Below are positions 8,938 through 16,364 of a stretch of DNA of 64,000 nt, in pieces. The DNA comes from Imperialibacter sp964351395 (GTDB lineage Bacteria; Bacteroidota; Bacteroidia; Cytophagales; Cyclobacteriaceae). The translations under genes were made by a program, and so were the position numbers. The stretch is from contig CAYGOF010000003.1 of the NCBI GenBank assembly GCA_964351395.1, positions 248,001 to 312,000 on the forward strand, in the 5' to 3' direction. The notes beneath the pieces were generated by a model. It was not told the DNA's origin. It worked only from the letters and a program-made list of their open reading frames with translations, and ran no database searches. Each line of letters begins with the position of its first letter. Position 1 is the first letter of the stretch.

Positions 8938-9127
8938 GTTAGAATGGCTTAAAAGAATTAGCGCAAAGTTACTAAATGGTAGGTGCCAGGAAAAATTTCT
9001 ACGTCCTACTTATAAATAAGATCTTAAACCATCGACAGACTATCCTTTTCCCTTTTGATGATCTTTGATTAATATCAACCTTCATAAATTCCCTATGGCA
9101 TACACCTGCTTACAAACTACCTTACAA

Positions 9128-10849
9128 ATGAAAAACTCCTCCTCACTTACCCTGGCATTTCTTTTCCTGCTCGTTGCCTTCACCATGTCCTGCGGTGATG
9201 GAGCAAAAACAGAAGACAATGGCATTTCAACAGATGAAGCCGTCATTGCCGCCGGCCAGGTAACTTTTGATCAATCTTGTACCGTTTGCCATAACTTTCA
9301 GCAGTCGGGTATCGGTCCCCAACTAGGTGGCATCACCAAGGCTGTTTCAGCCGAATGGATCAAAAGTTTTATCAAGAATCCTCAAGGGATGATCGACGCA
9401 GGTGATGAGCGTGCGGTCTCCCTTTTCAAACAATATAATACCTACATGCCTGCTTATTCGTATTTATCTGACGAGCAAATCGATCAGGTGATCGCCTACA
9501 TGAACACGAAGGAGGCCCCCAAATTTAGTGGCGCAGTCACTGGCGAGGCATTGGAAAACCCAATTCCTGACACTATCCAGACCTCCGATATTATGGTGGA
9601 GATAAAGGAAATTACTCCTTTCCCAGCCACCGGCGAAGCGCCGCTTATTAACAGAGTGACCAAAATGGATCAAATACCTGGCACCAATCGATCATTCGTG
9701 GTTGAACTGCGTGGGAAGCTTTATGAACTTGTTGACGGTAAGCCAACAGTATATATAGACATGGAAGCGCTGCAACCAAAATTCATTAATACGCCTGGCC
9801 ATGGCACAGGATTTGGCAGCTTCGCCTTTCATCCCGAGTTTACCAGCAACGGTTTACTTTACACTACCCACACTGAACCTGCAGGAAGTGCCCCGGCAGA
9901 CTTTGCTTACAATGATTCAATACGGGTCAAACTACAGTGGATACTGACTGAATGGACCACAGACCCAGCCGCCAAAGCGCCATTTACATCAACCAAGCAC
10001 CGTGAGCTCTTTCGAATTAACATGGTCACCCAAATACATGGCATGCAGGATATCAGGTTTAATCCTACCGCTAAAAAAGGGGATTCCGACTACGGTCTCC
10101 TTTACATTGGACTTGGCGATGGGGGAGCCTCTGAAAATGGCTACCCCTTCCTGATCGATAACCTGGAAACGGCCTGGGGATCCATCTTTAGGATCGATCC
10201 AGCAGGAAGCAATAGTAAAAATGGGCAGTACGGCATTCCAGCTTCGAATCCTTTCGTGAATGAAAGCAACCCAAATACTGTAAAAGAAATTTATGCCAAG
10301 GGATTCAGAAACCCGCACAGACTCACCTGGCTGAAGTCAGGGGAAATGCTCGCTGCCAATATTGGGCACCATATGATTGAAGCACTTTACATTATTTTAC
10401 CAGGGCACAACTACGGCTGGCCCTATCGGGAAGGTTCCTTCATCATCAATCCCTATGACGACATGAACAAAGTGTATGCTAAGCAGATGGACCCCAATGA
10501 CCCCATTACTTATCCGGTGGCGGAATATGACCATGATGAAGGCAATGCGATCCTTGGTGGGTATGAATACACTGGATCAGACGTGCCGGAGTTGAAAGGT
10601 AAGTACGTTTTTGGCGATATTGTACAAGGTTGGCTGGCCTACGTAAACATCAGCGATTTGAAGTTGGGGCAAGTGGCTACCATCAAAAAATGGCAAGTAA
10701 GCATGAATGGCAAGCCCATCAGCTTTAAAGAAATGAACGGCGGCAATAAAGTAGACTTACGATTAGGGGCCGACGCCGACGGGGAGCTTTACATCTTCAC
10801 CAAATCAAACGGCAAAGCCTACAAAGTAACCGGCTCAAAGCCTATGTAA
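9128..10849 (+). CDS. Cytochrome c fused to PQQ-dependent sugar/sorbosone dehydrogenase-like beta-propeller
   Basis: A 573-residue lipoprotein. I start it at the ATG at 9128; the longer in-frame TTG version at 9065 lacks a signal. The signal ends TMSC. A cytochrome c domain (about residues 30-125) has the haem motif CTVCH and a distal Met candidate in TYMPAYSYL. The rest is a six-bladed propeller of the glucose/sorbosone dehydrogenase family: GTGFGSFAFHPEF, YIGLGDGGASENG, AKGFRNPHRLTW, PGHNYGWPYREG. It should oxidise a sugar or related alcohol in the periplasm and pass electrons to its own haem. Whether PQQ is bound cannot be read from the sequence, and no PQQ synthesis gene lies in the window. 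Confidence 0.92.
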   Translation: MKNSSSLTLAFLFLLVAFTMSCGDGAKTEDNGISTDEAVIAAGQVTFDQSCTVCHNFQQSGIGPQLGGITKAVSAEWIKSFIKNPQGMIDAGDERAVSLFKQYNTYMPAYSYLSDEQIDQVIAYMNTKEAPKFSGAVTGEALENPIPDTIQTSDIMVEIKEITPFPATGEAPLINRVTKMDQIPGTNRSFVVELRGKLYELVDGKPTVYIDMEALQPKFINTPGHGTGFGSFAFHPEFTSNGLLYTTHTEPAGSAPADFAYNDSIRVKLQWILTEWTTDPAAKAPFTSTKHRELFRINMVTQIHGMQDIRFNPTAKKGDSDYGLLYIGLGDGGASENGYPFLIDNLETAWGSIFRIDPAGSNSKNGQYGIPASNPFVNESNPNTVKEIYAKGFRNPHRLTWLKSGEMLAANIGHHMIEALYIILPGHNYGWPYREGSFIINPYDDMNKVYAKQMDPNDPITYPVAEYDHDEGNAILGGYEYTGSDVPELKGKYVFGDIVQGWLAYVNISDLKLGQVATIKKWQVSMNGKPISFKEMNGGNKVDLRLGADADGELYIFTKSNGKAYKVTGSKPM

Positions 10850-10875
10850 TAATATACATAGTGTCGCTATACGAA

Positions 10876-10916
10876 TCGTCATGCCTGCCCGACCTGGAAG
10901 CGCAGGCGGGCATCTC
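10876..10916. repeat. REP-like inverted repeat (ATGCC...GGCAT), copy 1
   Basis: TCATGCCTGCCCG at the left and CGCAGGCGGGCATCTC at the right form an imperfect hairpin around ACCTGGAAG. It shares its outer TCATGCC...GGCATCTC frame with copies at 12119-12158 and 12341-12381. Confidence 0.6.
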
Positions 10917-10957
10917 AGTTTGAATGCAGATCACTGTCGATTAACAAAGACCTCCTC

Positions 10958-12061
10958 ATGAGAAAAGCCTATATTAAACACACAGTCATTTCAACCACCT
11001 TTCTTCTCTTTGTCGTTTTTGTTAGCTCATGCAGTCAAAACTCAAAAGGGAAGAAAGAAGCCGTGAAAGAAGAAGCGGCAGCCCCTTCCGTCACCGCCCT
11101 CAGCTCCGACTTTGTTTTCGGCGAAGACCGTGACTTTGCCCAGGCACACGCCTCCACGCTCGTCCGCACAAACGACGGCAACTTCCTGGTGGCCTGGTTT
11201 GGAGGCACCCACGAAAAACATGATGATGTGGGGATTTGGCTTACAAAAGGCAACGCAGGCAATTTCTCGCGACCTATTGAAGTAGCGAAAATCCGTGAAG
11301 ACGCCCATTGGAACCCCGTACTTTTCAAAGAGGCCTCCGGAGACATTATTCTCTATTTCAAAGTGGGCAAAACCATCGACAACTGGGAAACCTGGTGGAT
11401 CCGAACCGCCGATAACGGCCAAAGCTGGTCAGAGCCTACCGAGCTGGTAGCAGGCGACAAAGGAGGCCGCGGACCAGTAAGAAACAAGCCCGTTACTCTG
11501 GCCGACGGGACTGTGCTGTCAGGCTCGTCAAAAGAAACCAACAAAGTATGGGACGCCTTTGTAGACCGCAGTACCGATGGAGGCACCACCTGGACCAAGT
11601 CTGAATTTTTACCACTCGACAGAACCGAGATTGATGGCGAGGGGATTATCCAGCCCACCCTGTGGGAGTCAGCACCCGGCAAGGTACACATGTTGCTTAG
11701 GAGCTCGGCCGGAGCTATCTGCCGCAGCGATTCCGAAGACGGGGGCATCACCTGGTCGCCAGTGTACAAAACATCGCTGCCCAACCCCAATAGTGGCATC
11801 GACGTGGTGAAGCTTCCCGGCGGCACGTTGGCCCTGGCCTTCAACAACACCTCGGGCAACTGGGGTTCCCGATCACCACTTTCACTGGGCATCTCTACCG
11901 ACAACGGTGCCACCTGGCCCACTATTGTAGATATTGACAAAGGCACAGAAGAGGAGGAGTTCTCCTACCCCGCCATTATCCAATACGGCGATACCGTGGC
12001 CGTTACCTACACCTGGAAACGTCAGAAGATTGCATTTAAGAGTTTTCTGGTAAAGAAATAA
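10958..12061 (+). CDS. Sialidase-like BNR-repeat lipoprotein
   Basis: A 367-residue lipoprotein with signal ending VSSC (about 25) and a linker rich in Lys, Glu and Ala. The catalytic-fold region is a six-bladed propeller with Asp-box (S-x-D-x-G-x-T-W) repeats: TADNGQSWSEP, STDGGTTWTK, SEDGGITWSP and STDNGATWPT. An early Arg in ASTLVRTNDGNFLVAWFGGT and Arg residues in KGGRGPVRNKP and LLRSSAGAICRSDS could belong to the arginine triad of sialidase folds. It resembles secreted exo-sialidase/BNR_2 proteins of Bacteroidetes; the true substrate may be another acidic glycan. Third-codon positions look richer in G/C than in neighbouring genes. Confidence 0.85.
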   Translation: MRKAYIKHTVISTTFLLFVVFVSSCSQNSKGKKEAVKEEAAAPSVTALSSDFVFGEDRDFAQAHASTLVRTNDGNFLVAWFGGTHEKHDDVGIWLTKGNAGNFSRPIEVAKIREDAHWNPVLFKEASGDIILYFKVGKTIDNWETWWIRTADNGQSWSEPTELVAGDKGGRGPVRNKPVTLADGTVLSGSSKETNKVWDAFVDRSTDGGTTWTKSEFLPLDRTEIDGEGIIQPTLWESAPGKVHMLLRSSAGAICRSDSEDGGITWSPVYKTSLPNPNSGIDVVKLPGGTLALAFNNTSGNWGSRSPLSLGISTDNGATWPTIVDIDKGTEEEEFSYPAIIQYGDTVAVTYTWKRQKIAFKSFLVKK

Positions 12062-12118
12062 AGAGCTTACTCTCAAATAGCGCAGTTGGGACTATGCTAC
12101 GACTGACTTATGGAGGGG

Positions 12119-12158
12119 CGTCATGCCGTTCCACGTCGGCTGAGAAATCAGGCATCTC
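12119..12158. repeat. REP-like inverted repeat, copy 2
   Basis: CGTCATGCCGTTCCACG at the left and GAGAAATCAGGCATCTC at the right; the outer part ATGCC/GGCAT pairs. It differs from copy 3 mainly in the centre. Confidence 0.6.
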
Positions 12159-12210
12159 TAAATGTTTGTTGTCAATATCTTCGAGACGACGATTTGTGTT
12201 TTGTTTGGAG

Positions 12211-12230
12211 ATACCTGCCGTTGCAGGTAT
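12211..12230. repeat. Perfect hairpin ATACCTGC-CGTT-GCAGGTAT
   Basis: Eight-base arms, four-base loop. No T-tract follows, so it is not an obvious terminator. Confidence 0.6.
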
Positions 12231-12340
12231 AACGGTGTAGCGGGCGTTGGTGCTATTATCGATTTGGGTCTCCTGCAAAGGACGGCAGCGAAGCTATGAA
12301 AAGAACAATGTGATATCCGCTTTCAGAAACCTAAGCAGAG

Positions 12341-12381
12341 GCGTCATGCCTGTCCTTCCAGGCCGGGAAATCAGGCATCTC
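12341..12381. repeat. REP-like inverted repeat, copy 3
   Basis: GCGTCATGCCTGTCCTTC at the left and GGGAAATCAGGCATCTC at the right; ATGCCTG pairs perfectly with CAGGCAT. It shares its right half AAATCAGGCATCTC with copy 2. Confidence 0.65.
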
Positions 12382-12390
12382 AATGGGTTG

Positions 12391-12414
12391 GCTATCTGCG
12401 AAAGCGCAGATGGC
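12391..12414. repeat. Hairpin GCTATCTGCG-AAAG-CGCAGATGGC
   Basis: Ten paired positions with one G-T wobble, loop AAAG. It lies 20 bp from the 3' end of the kelch gene and may form part of its transcript end, but lacks a T-run. Confidence 0.55.
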
Positions 12415-12434
12415 AACTTCATTAATTCGAACCC

Positions 12435-13403
12435 CTACTCAAAAACCTCAATCGTATTCAACTCCGGGCCACCGCCTCGGTTGCCCGAGCCTGCCACAGT
12501 ATAGATCTTACCTTTGACATTCACAGCCCCCGTACCATGTCGCCCTTTATTCAGGGGAGATAAAGTTTCCCATCGCATGGTCTGAGTATTAAACGCCTCC
12601 ACATTGTTGTGCGATTCCTCCTGGGCATCACTTTCTCCGCCCATGATCAATACTTTTTTACCCAATACAACGGAAGAAGCACCAGCCCTTTTGGTTGGCA
12701 GATTCTGTGCTTCACTTAAAGTAGACCAGCGGCCAGTCTTGAAATCATACACATCCACTGCTGGCTCGGTTAAGTTGAGCACCTGCCCGATTTTCGCAGT
12801 TGAACGACGCCCTCCAGCCAGGTAAAGTTTGTTGCCGACTACAGATGCACCCACATGATCGCGGATGTGAGGCGCATCGGCCAGCTTTTTCCAGGTATCG
12901 GTTTTTGGGTCATACTCGTCAAACCAGCCGTTGGTACCTTCCCAATGGCCGTCAACCTCGCCACACACTATATAGATTTTGTTTTTATACACAAAAGCGC
13001 CGGCTGCACCTCTTAGCCTATCCTTGGGAATGGAAGGCCCCTTGCGCCACTCATTCTTCTCAATATTGAAAATATAAATATCAGGAATGGGAACTTCATG
13101 CGGATAGCCACCAGTAAATGCCCCAACAATCCACAGCTCATCTTTGTAGTTGATTGCCTGGAAATGACTCATTTCCAGAGGAGTCTCCACATGTTTAGTC
13201 CAGGTATTCGTTTTCAAATCAAACGACTCCACGGGCTTCACTCCTCTTCCTCCTACCAACACCAGCTTGTCGCCAATGGCTGTCAGTGAGTTTTCATGAC
13301 GGTTAGTACATTCATTGGCGGGCGCTACTTTTTGCCAGCTTTGAGAAAATGCACAGGATGCAATCAGGATGAAGGCCAATAGTAGGTTGAGGTGCTTTCT
13401 CAT
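12435..13403 (-). CDS. Exported kelch-repeat protein
   Basis: A 322-residue protein. I start it at the ATG at 13403, which gives a signal peptide (LNLLLAFILIASCAFSQ); the open frame extends 86 codons further but that part reads as non-coding. Kelch repeats follow about every 48 residues with the GG-Y-W pattern: KLVLVGGRGVKPVESFDLKTNTW, ELWIVGAFTGGY, KIYIVCGEVDGHW, KLYLAGGRRS, KVLIMGGESD, KIYTVAGSGNRGG. These should form a six-bladed propeller. It may act as a galactose-oxidase-like or carbohydrate-binding secreted protein; no copper site is evident. It is convergent with the sialidase-like gene. Confidence 0.9.
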   Translation of the reverse strand: MRKHLNLLLAFILIASCAFSQSWQKVAPANECTNRHENSLTAIGDKLVLVGGRGVKPVESFDLKTNTWTKHVETPLEMSHFQAINYKDELWIVGAFTGGYPHEVPIPDIYIFNIEKNEWRKGPSIPKDRLRGAAGAFVYKNKIYIVCGEVDGHWEGTNGWFDEYDPKTDTWKKLADAPHIRDHVGASVVGNKLYLAGGRRSTAKIGQVLNLTEPAVDVYDFKTGRWSTLSEAQNLPTKRAGASSVVLGKKVLIMGGESDAQEESHNNVEAFNTQTMRWETLSPLNKGRHGTGAVNVKGKIYTVAGSGNRGGGPELNTIEVFE

Positions 13404-13712
13404 TTGCGTATTTTCGTTAGTCAGTAGTTTGATGCTTAAATATAAAGGTTTAATAGGTTGGAATGACAAAGCAATAGCAGGAAAAGCGAAAGCAAGTCGC
13501 AAACTGCAACAGTTGGTTGGTTTTTGCATTTTATCGTATCCGCCCTGGCCTGTCCCCTGACAGGCCGGAACAAACTGTTTACAAAAAGCTAATTTGAAAT
13601 GTCTGTCGGGGACGGACCTTAGCGGGGGAAAATGTAAATTAATGGTCGTGTTGCCTACCACTCAAACTATTCAGCCACATTTGCTGTTTATCACCAACAA
13701 ATAATATTTCCT
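13404..13712. other. 309-bp intergenic region between divergent genes
   Basis: Promoter-containing spacer between the kelch gene (leftward) and msrB (rightward). The centre has a GC-rich hairpin (13547-13566). No additional gene is supported. Confidence 0.5.
13547..13566. repeat. Perfect hairpin GGCCTGTC-CCCT-GACAGGCC
   Basis: Eight-base arms, four-base loop. CTGACAGGC recurs at 50653-50661 inside another small palindrome, hinting at a dispersed repeat family. Confidence 0.55.
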
Positions 13713-14162
13713 ATGCTCAAGTGGACCGATGTCATCAGCTTTGCCAAAAACGGCAACCCTCAACCAGACAAAAAAATAACCCAAACGGAAGATGAATGGA
13801 AGGCGAAACTGTCGCCGGAAGAATATAGGGTCACACGGCTAAAAGGCACAGAAAGAGCCTTCAGTTCTGATATGTGCAGTCTTTTTGAACCTGGTAAATA
13901 TGGTTGCGTGTGCTGTGACACCTTGCTATTCGATGCTTCTGAGAAATTTGAGTCTGGCACCGGTTGGCCATCATTTACACAACCCGTAAAAGACAATAGT
14001 ATTGCTTACATACTGGATACTACTTTCGGTATGCAGCGTGTAGAAACAGTTTGCAATTCTTGTGAAGCCCACCTGGGTCATGTATTTCCGGATGGCCCCG
14101 CTCCTTCCGGGCTAAGATACTGCATGAATGCCGTGGCGCTGAAGAAACTAAAAGAAGAGTAG
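13713..14162 (+). CDS. msrB: Peptide-methionine (R)-S-oxide reductase
   Basis: A 149-residue protein of usual MsrB length. Zinc ligands are Cys65 and Cys68 (YGCVCC) and Cys114 and Cys117 (CNSC). The substrate loop is SGTGWPSFTQP (81-91), and the catalytic Cys137 lies in GLRYCMNAVAL, with EAHLGHVFPDGP before it. It reduces methionine-R-sulfoxide in proteins using thioredoxin. There is no signal peptide, so it is cytoplasmic. It stands alone on the plus strand, not fused to MsrA. Confidence 0.97.
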   Translation: MLKWTDVISFAKNGNPQPDKKITQTEDEWKAKLSPEEYRVTRLKGTERAFSSDMCSLFEPGKYGCVCCDTLLFDASEKFESGTGWPSFTQPVKDNSIAYILDTTFGMQRVETVCNSCEAHLGHVFPDGPAPSGLRYCMNAVALKKLKEE

Positions 14163-14376
14163 CGAACGACTCAGTTGCTCCTTAAATGAGTTAAATATTT
14201 ATTGCCGATACCTTCAGGTGTTGCCGCCAACATCAAGGAGACTATTGGTAAATTTGCAGCCTATTGTCTGTTAAAGGTCGCTTCTTTATTTAAGTGGCCT
14301 CAGATTAAGTTTTCAAAAAACTAGTATTTAGTTTTAAATCCGCTACATTTATAAAAATTTATTTAACTAATAAGGC

Positions 14377-14772
14377 ATGAATATTTTCGTTGGCAGTCTC
14401 CCTTACAGTATAGAAGAGGCTGAATTAAAAGGTTATTTCGAAGAGTTCGGTGAGGTTTCTTCTGTGAAAATCATCACAGACAAATTCACTGGAAGAAGCA
14501 AAGGATTTGGTTTTGTTGAGATGCCCGACGATGAGGCTGCTCAAAAAGCAATCAAAGAACTGAATGGTGCCGAAGTGAAAGGGAGAGCCATTGTGGTAAA
14601 TAAGTCAGAGCCGAAACCAGAAGGCGAGAGAAGAAGCGGCGGTGGCGGCGGATTCAATCGTGGTGGTGGCGGAGGTGGAGGCTACAACCGTGGTGGCGGT
14701 GGTGGCGGAGGCTTCAACCGTGGCGGCGGCGGCGGCGGATATGGCCGTGGCAACCGTGACTCTGATTACTGA
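14377..14772 (+). CDS. Glycine-rich RRM RNA-binding protein
   Basis: A 131-residue protein. Residues 1-80 form one RNA-recognition motif: RNP2 IFVGSL (3-8) and RNP1 KGFGFVEM (42-49), with NGAEVKGRAIVV closing the fold. The tail (about 87-131) is almost only Gly with Arg, Asn, Phe and Tyr: repeated FNRGGGGGGG and YNRGGGGGG units, like the RGG-type tails of cyanobacterial Rbp and plant glycine-rich proteins. Likely a cytoplasmic RNA chaperone, possibly cold- or stress-related. It has an AT-rich 214-bp upstream region and its own strong terminator, so it is monocistronic. Confidence 0.95.
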   Translation: MNIFVGSLPYSIEEAELKGYFEEFGEVSSVKIITDKFTGRSKGFGFVEMPDDEAAQKAIKELNGAEVKGRAIVVNKSEPKPEGERRSGGGGGFNRGGGGGGGYNRGGGGGGGFNRGGGGGGYGRGNRDSDY

Positions 14773-14801
14773 GAACTATCAATTGCCGAAAGAAATTAAC
14801 G

Positions 14802-14831
14802 AAGTGGTTCATATGATGAACCACTTTTTTT
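14802..14831 (+). terminator. Intrinsic terminator of the RRM gene
   Basis: Arms AAGTGGTTCAT (14802-14812) and ATGAACCACTT (14816-14826) are perfectly complementary over 11 bp with a 3-nt loop, followed by a 7-T tract at 14825-14831. It lies 30 bp after the stop codon. Confidence 0.92.
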
Positions 14832-14916
14832 ATTCCCTGTTGTTAAATAAAATCGAAGCGTTTATCACTAATACTCGCTTTTACGGTTGCCAAGCAGTAA
14901 CAAATAATAGTGAACA

Positions 14917-15831
14917 ATGTCTGAATCCTCCGCGCAAAGCCCTCATTCCAAAAACCAGTTTGTTGACTACCGCAATTTCTGGTGGAACAAGGGGTTTATT
15001 GACTTGATGGCCAAAAGGATCAAACTCAACAAACATAAATCATTACTTGATGTTGGCTGCGGCCAATGCCACTGGAGTAAAATATTAACTCCCTATCTCG
15101 ATAAGCCGGCTTATGTGGTAGGTGTAGACAAAGACCCTACCTGGGCAAAAGGCTCTACTGAACTGAAGCGTTTTTTTAAAGAGCAGGCCTGCTGGTTTGA
15201 ACTCTATGAAGGTGATGCATTGAATCTCCCCTTTGACGATGGGACATTCGATATCGTCACCTGCCAAACAGTGCTTATACATGTAGGCAATCCAGTAAAA
15301 GCGATTGAAGAGATGAAAAGGGTGCTCAAGCCGGGCGGCACCATTCTATGCGTAGAGCCCAACAACCGGATTCAAAGTCTGCTGAAAACATCAGAGTCAG
15401 AAAATATATCGATCGACGAAATGATCGATCATGTAAAGTATGCGCTCATTGCAGAACAGGGCAAGAAAAGGCTGGGATTTGGCGATAATTCACTTGGCGA
15501 CCTGCTTCCGGGTATGCTATCGAAGCTAGGATTCCAACAAATCGATGTACGGCTATCCGACAAGGCCATTGTGATGGTGCCTCCTTATGATACCCAAGAG
15601 CAAATGGCCACTACAAGGCATTGGGAAAAAGGCAATTCTGGCGATGCCATGAACAACTCCGACCTTTTCTACTTTGAAGCATTTGGCGACAAATACCTTT
15701 CTTTCTACGAAGAGTATCATCAAAAGTATGAAGGCAAGTCTGAAAGGGTGTTTGAAGCCCTTAGGAATAACGACTTTCATTCAGCTGGGGGGGCACTTAT
15801 GTACCTGGTGTCCGGCAAGAAAGTCAGTTAA
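14917..15831 (+). CDS. Class I SAM-dependent methyltransferase
   Basis: A 304-residue protein with a standard Rossmann methyltransferase fold: motif I LLDVGCGQCHWSKIL (about 44-58), an acidic end of strand 2 VVGVDKDP, motif II EGDALNLPFDDGTFDIV, and post-motif region EMKRVLKPGGTILCVEPN. A 100-residue C-terminal helical part (DLFYFEAFGDKYLSFYEEYH) is beyond the core fold. It resembles UbiE/type-11 methyltransferases but the substrate cannot be read. It starts at ATG 14917, about 85 bp after the RRM terminator, so it must have its own promoter. Confidence 0.88.
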   Translation: MSESSAQSPHSKNQFVDYRNFWWNKGFIDLMAKRIKLNKHKSLLDVGCGQCHWSKILTPYLDKPAYVVGVDKDPTWAKGSTELKRFFKEQACWFELYEGDALNLPFDDGTFDIVTCQTVLIHVGNPVKAIEEMKRVLKPGGTILCVEPNNRIQSLLKTSESENISIDEMIDHVKYALIAEQGKKRLGFGDNSLGDLLPGMLSKLGFQQIDVRLSDKAIVMVPPYDTQEQMATTRHWEKGNSGDAMNNSDLFYFEAFGDKYLSFYEEYHQKYEGKSERVFEALRNNDFHSAGGALMYLVSGKKVS

Positions 15832-15878
15832 CAAACTCCAACCATATTGATCACATATGGGTCTTTTGATAAAACTAT

Positions 15879-16358
15879 ATGCTTATGAGAGCGCTCCTAC
15901 TTATTGTTGTTTGTTTCTCGATTCTGTTTGGCGGCTGTGGAAACAAAGACGAAGAACTGCTGTCGGTAAAGCTGAAATCTGAACCTGAATATATAAAAGC
16001 AGGTATTAGCTGTGGTTTGTGCGCAGGGGTTTGCAACGATTCGCTTGCAGTAACCCCAAATAAGCTTATCTACAAAAGAGTTACCTGGGGTAAAGGCGAT
16101 CCAAAAACAGAAATCATCGAGCAAGCCTTTACCACGCAAGGATGGAATAACCTGATCGGACTGGTAGACCTAAGCGAATTTTCTGAACTGGACCTTCAGT
16201 CCTGCGCCCGTTGCTACGATGGCTGCGACTACTGGCTTGGCATTAAATCGGCCGGTATTGAAAATGATATTTCCTTTGCCTCTAATGAATACCCTGAGCA
16301 GGTAGACTCTTTGGCAAAAGCGCTCAATTCTATCAAAAATCAGTTTAACGAAAACTGA
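15879..16358 (+). CDS. Cys-rich lipoprotein with two CxxCxxxC motifs
   Basis: A 159-residue lipoprotein (signal ending FGGC at Cys20; an alternative ATG lies two codons in). The mature part has two copies of the same spacing, CGLCAGVC (Cys45/48/52) and CARCYDGC (Cys109/112/116), about 60 residues apart. This could be a disulfide-stabilised or metal-binding exported domain; DUF6438-type lipoproteins look somewhat similar, but I am not certain of the family. It follows the methyltransferase by 47 bp on the same strand and converges with the FtsX-type gene, only 6 bp away. Confidence 0.75.
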   Translation: MLMRALLLIVVCFSILFGGCGNKDEELLSVKLKSEPEYIKAGISCGLCAGVCNDSLAVTPNKLIYKRVTWGKGDPKTEIIEQAFTTQGWNNLIGLVDLSEFSELDLQSCARCYDGCDYWLGIKSAGIENDISFASNEYPEQVDSLAKALNSIKNQFNEN

Positions 16359-16364
16359 TCAAAA

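Larger units (their letters stand above)
12062..12434. other. 373-bp spacer between convergent genes, packed with inverted repeats
   Basis: No gene. It holds at least four distinct hairpin-forming sequences (listed separately), between the 3' ends of the sialidase-like and kelch genes, the typical location of REP-type elements. Confidence 0.65.

Noticed and set aside
11353..11946. 197-codon minus-strand frame
   Set aside because: Shadow of the sialidase-like gene, kept open by its G/C-rich codons.
10958..12061. Recent horizontal transfer of the sialidase-like gene
   Set aside because: Only a visual impression of codon bias and nearby repeats; insufficient without composition statistics and phylogeny.
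14642..15007. 121-codon plus-strand frame
   Set aside because: Alternative frame of the Gly-rich repeat of the RRM gene that runs through its terminator.
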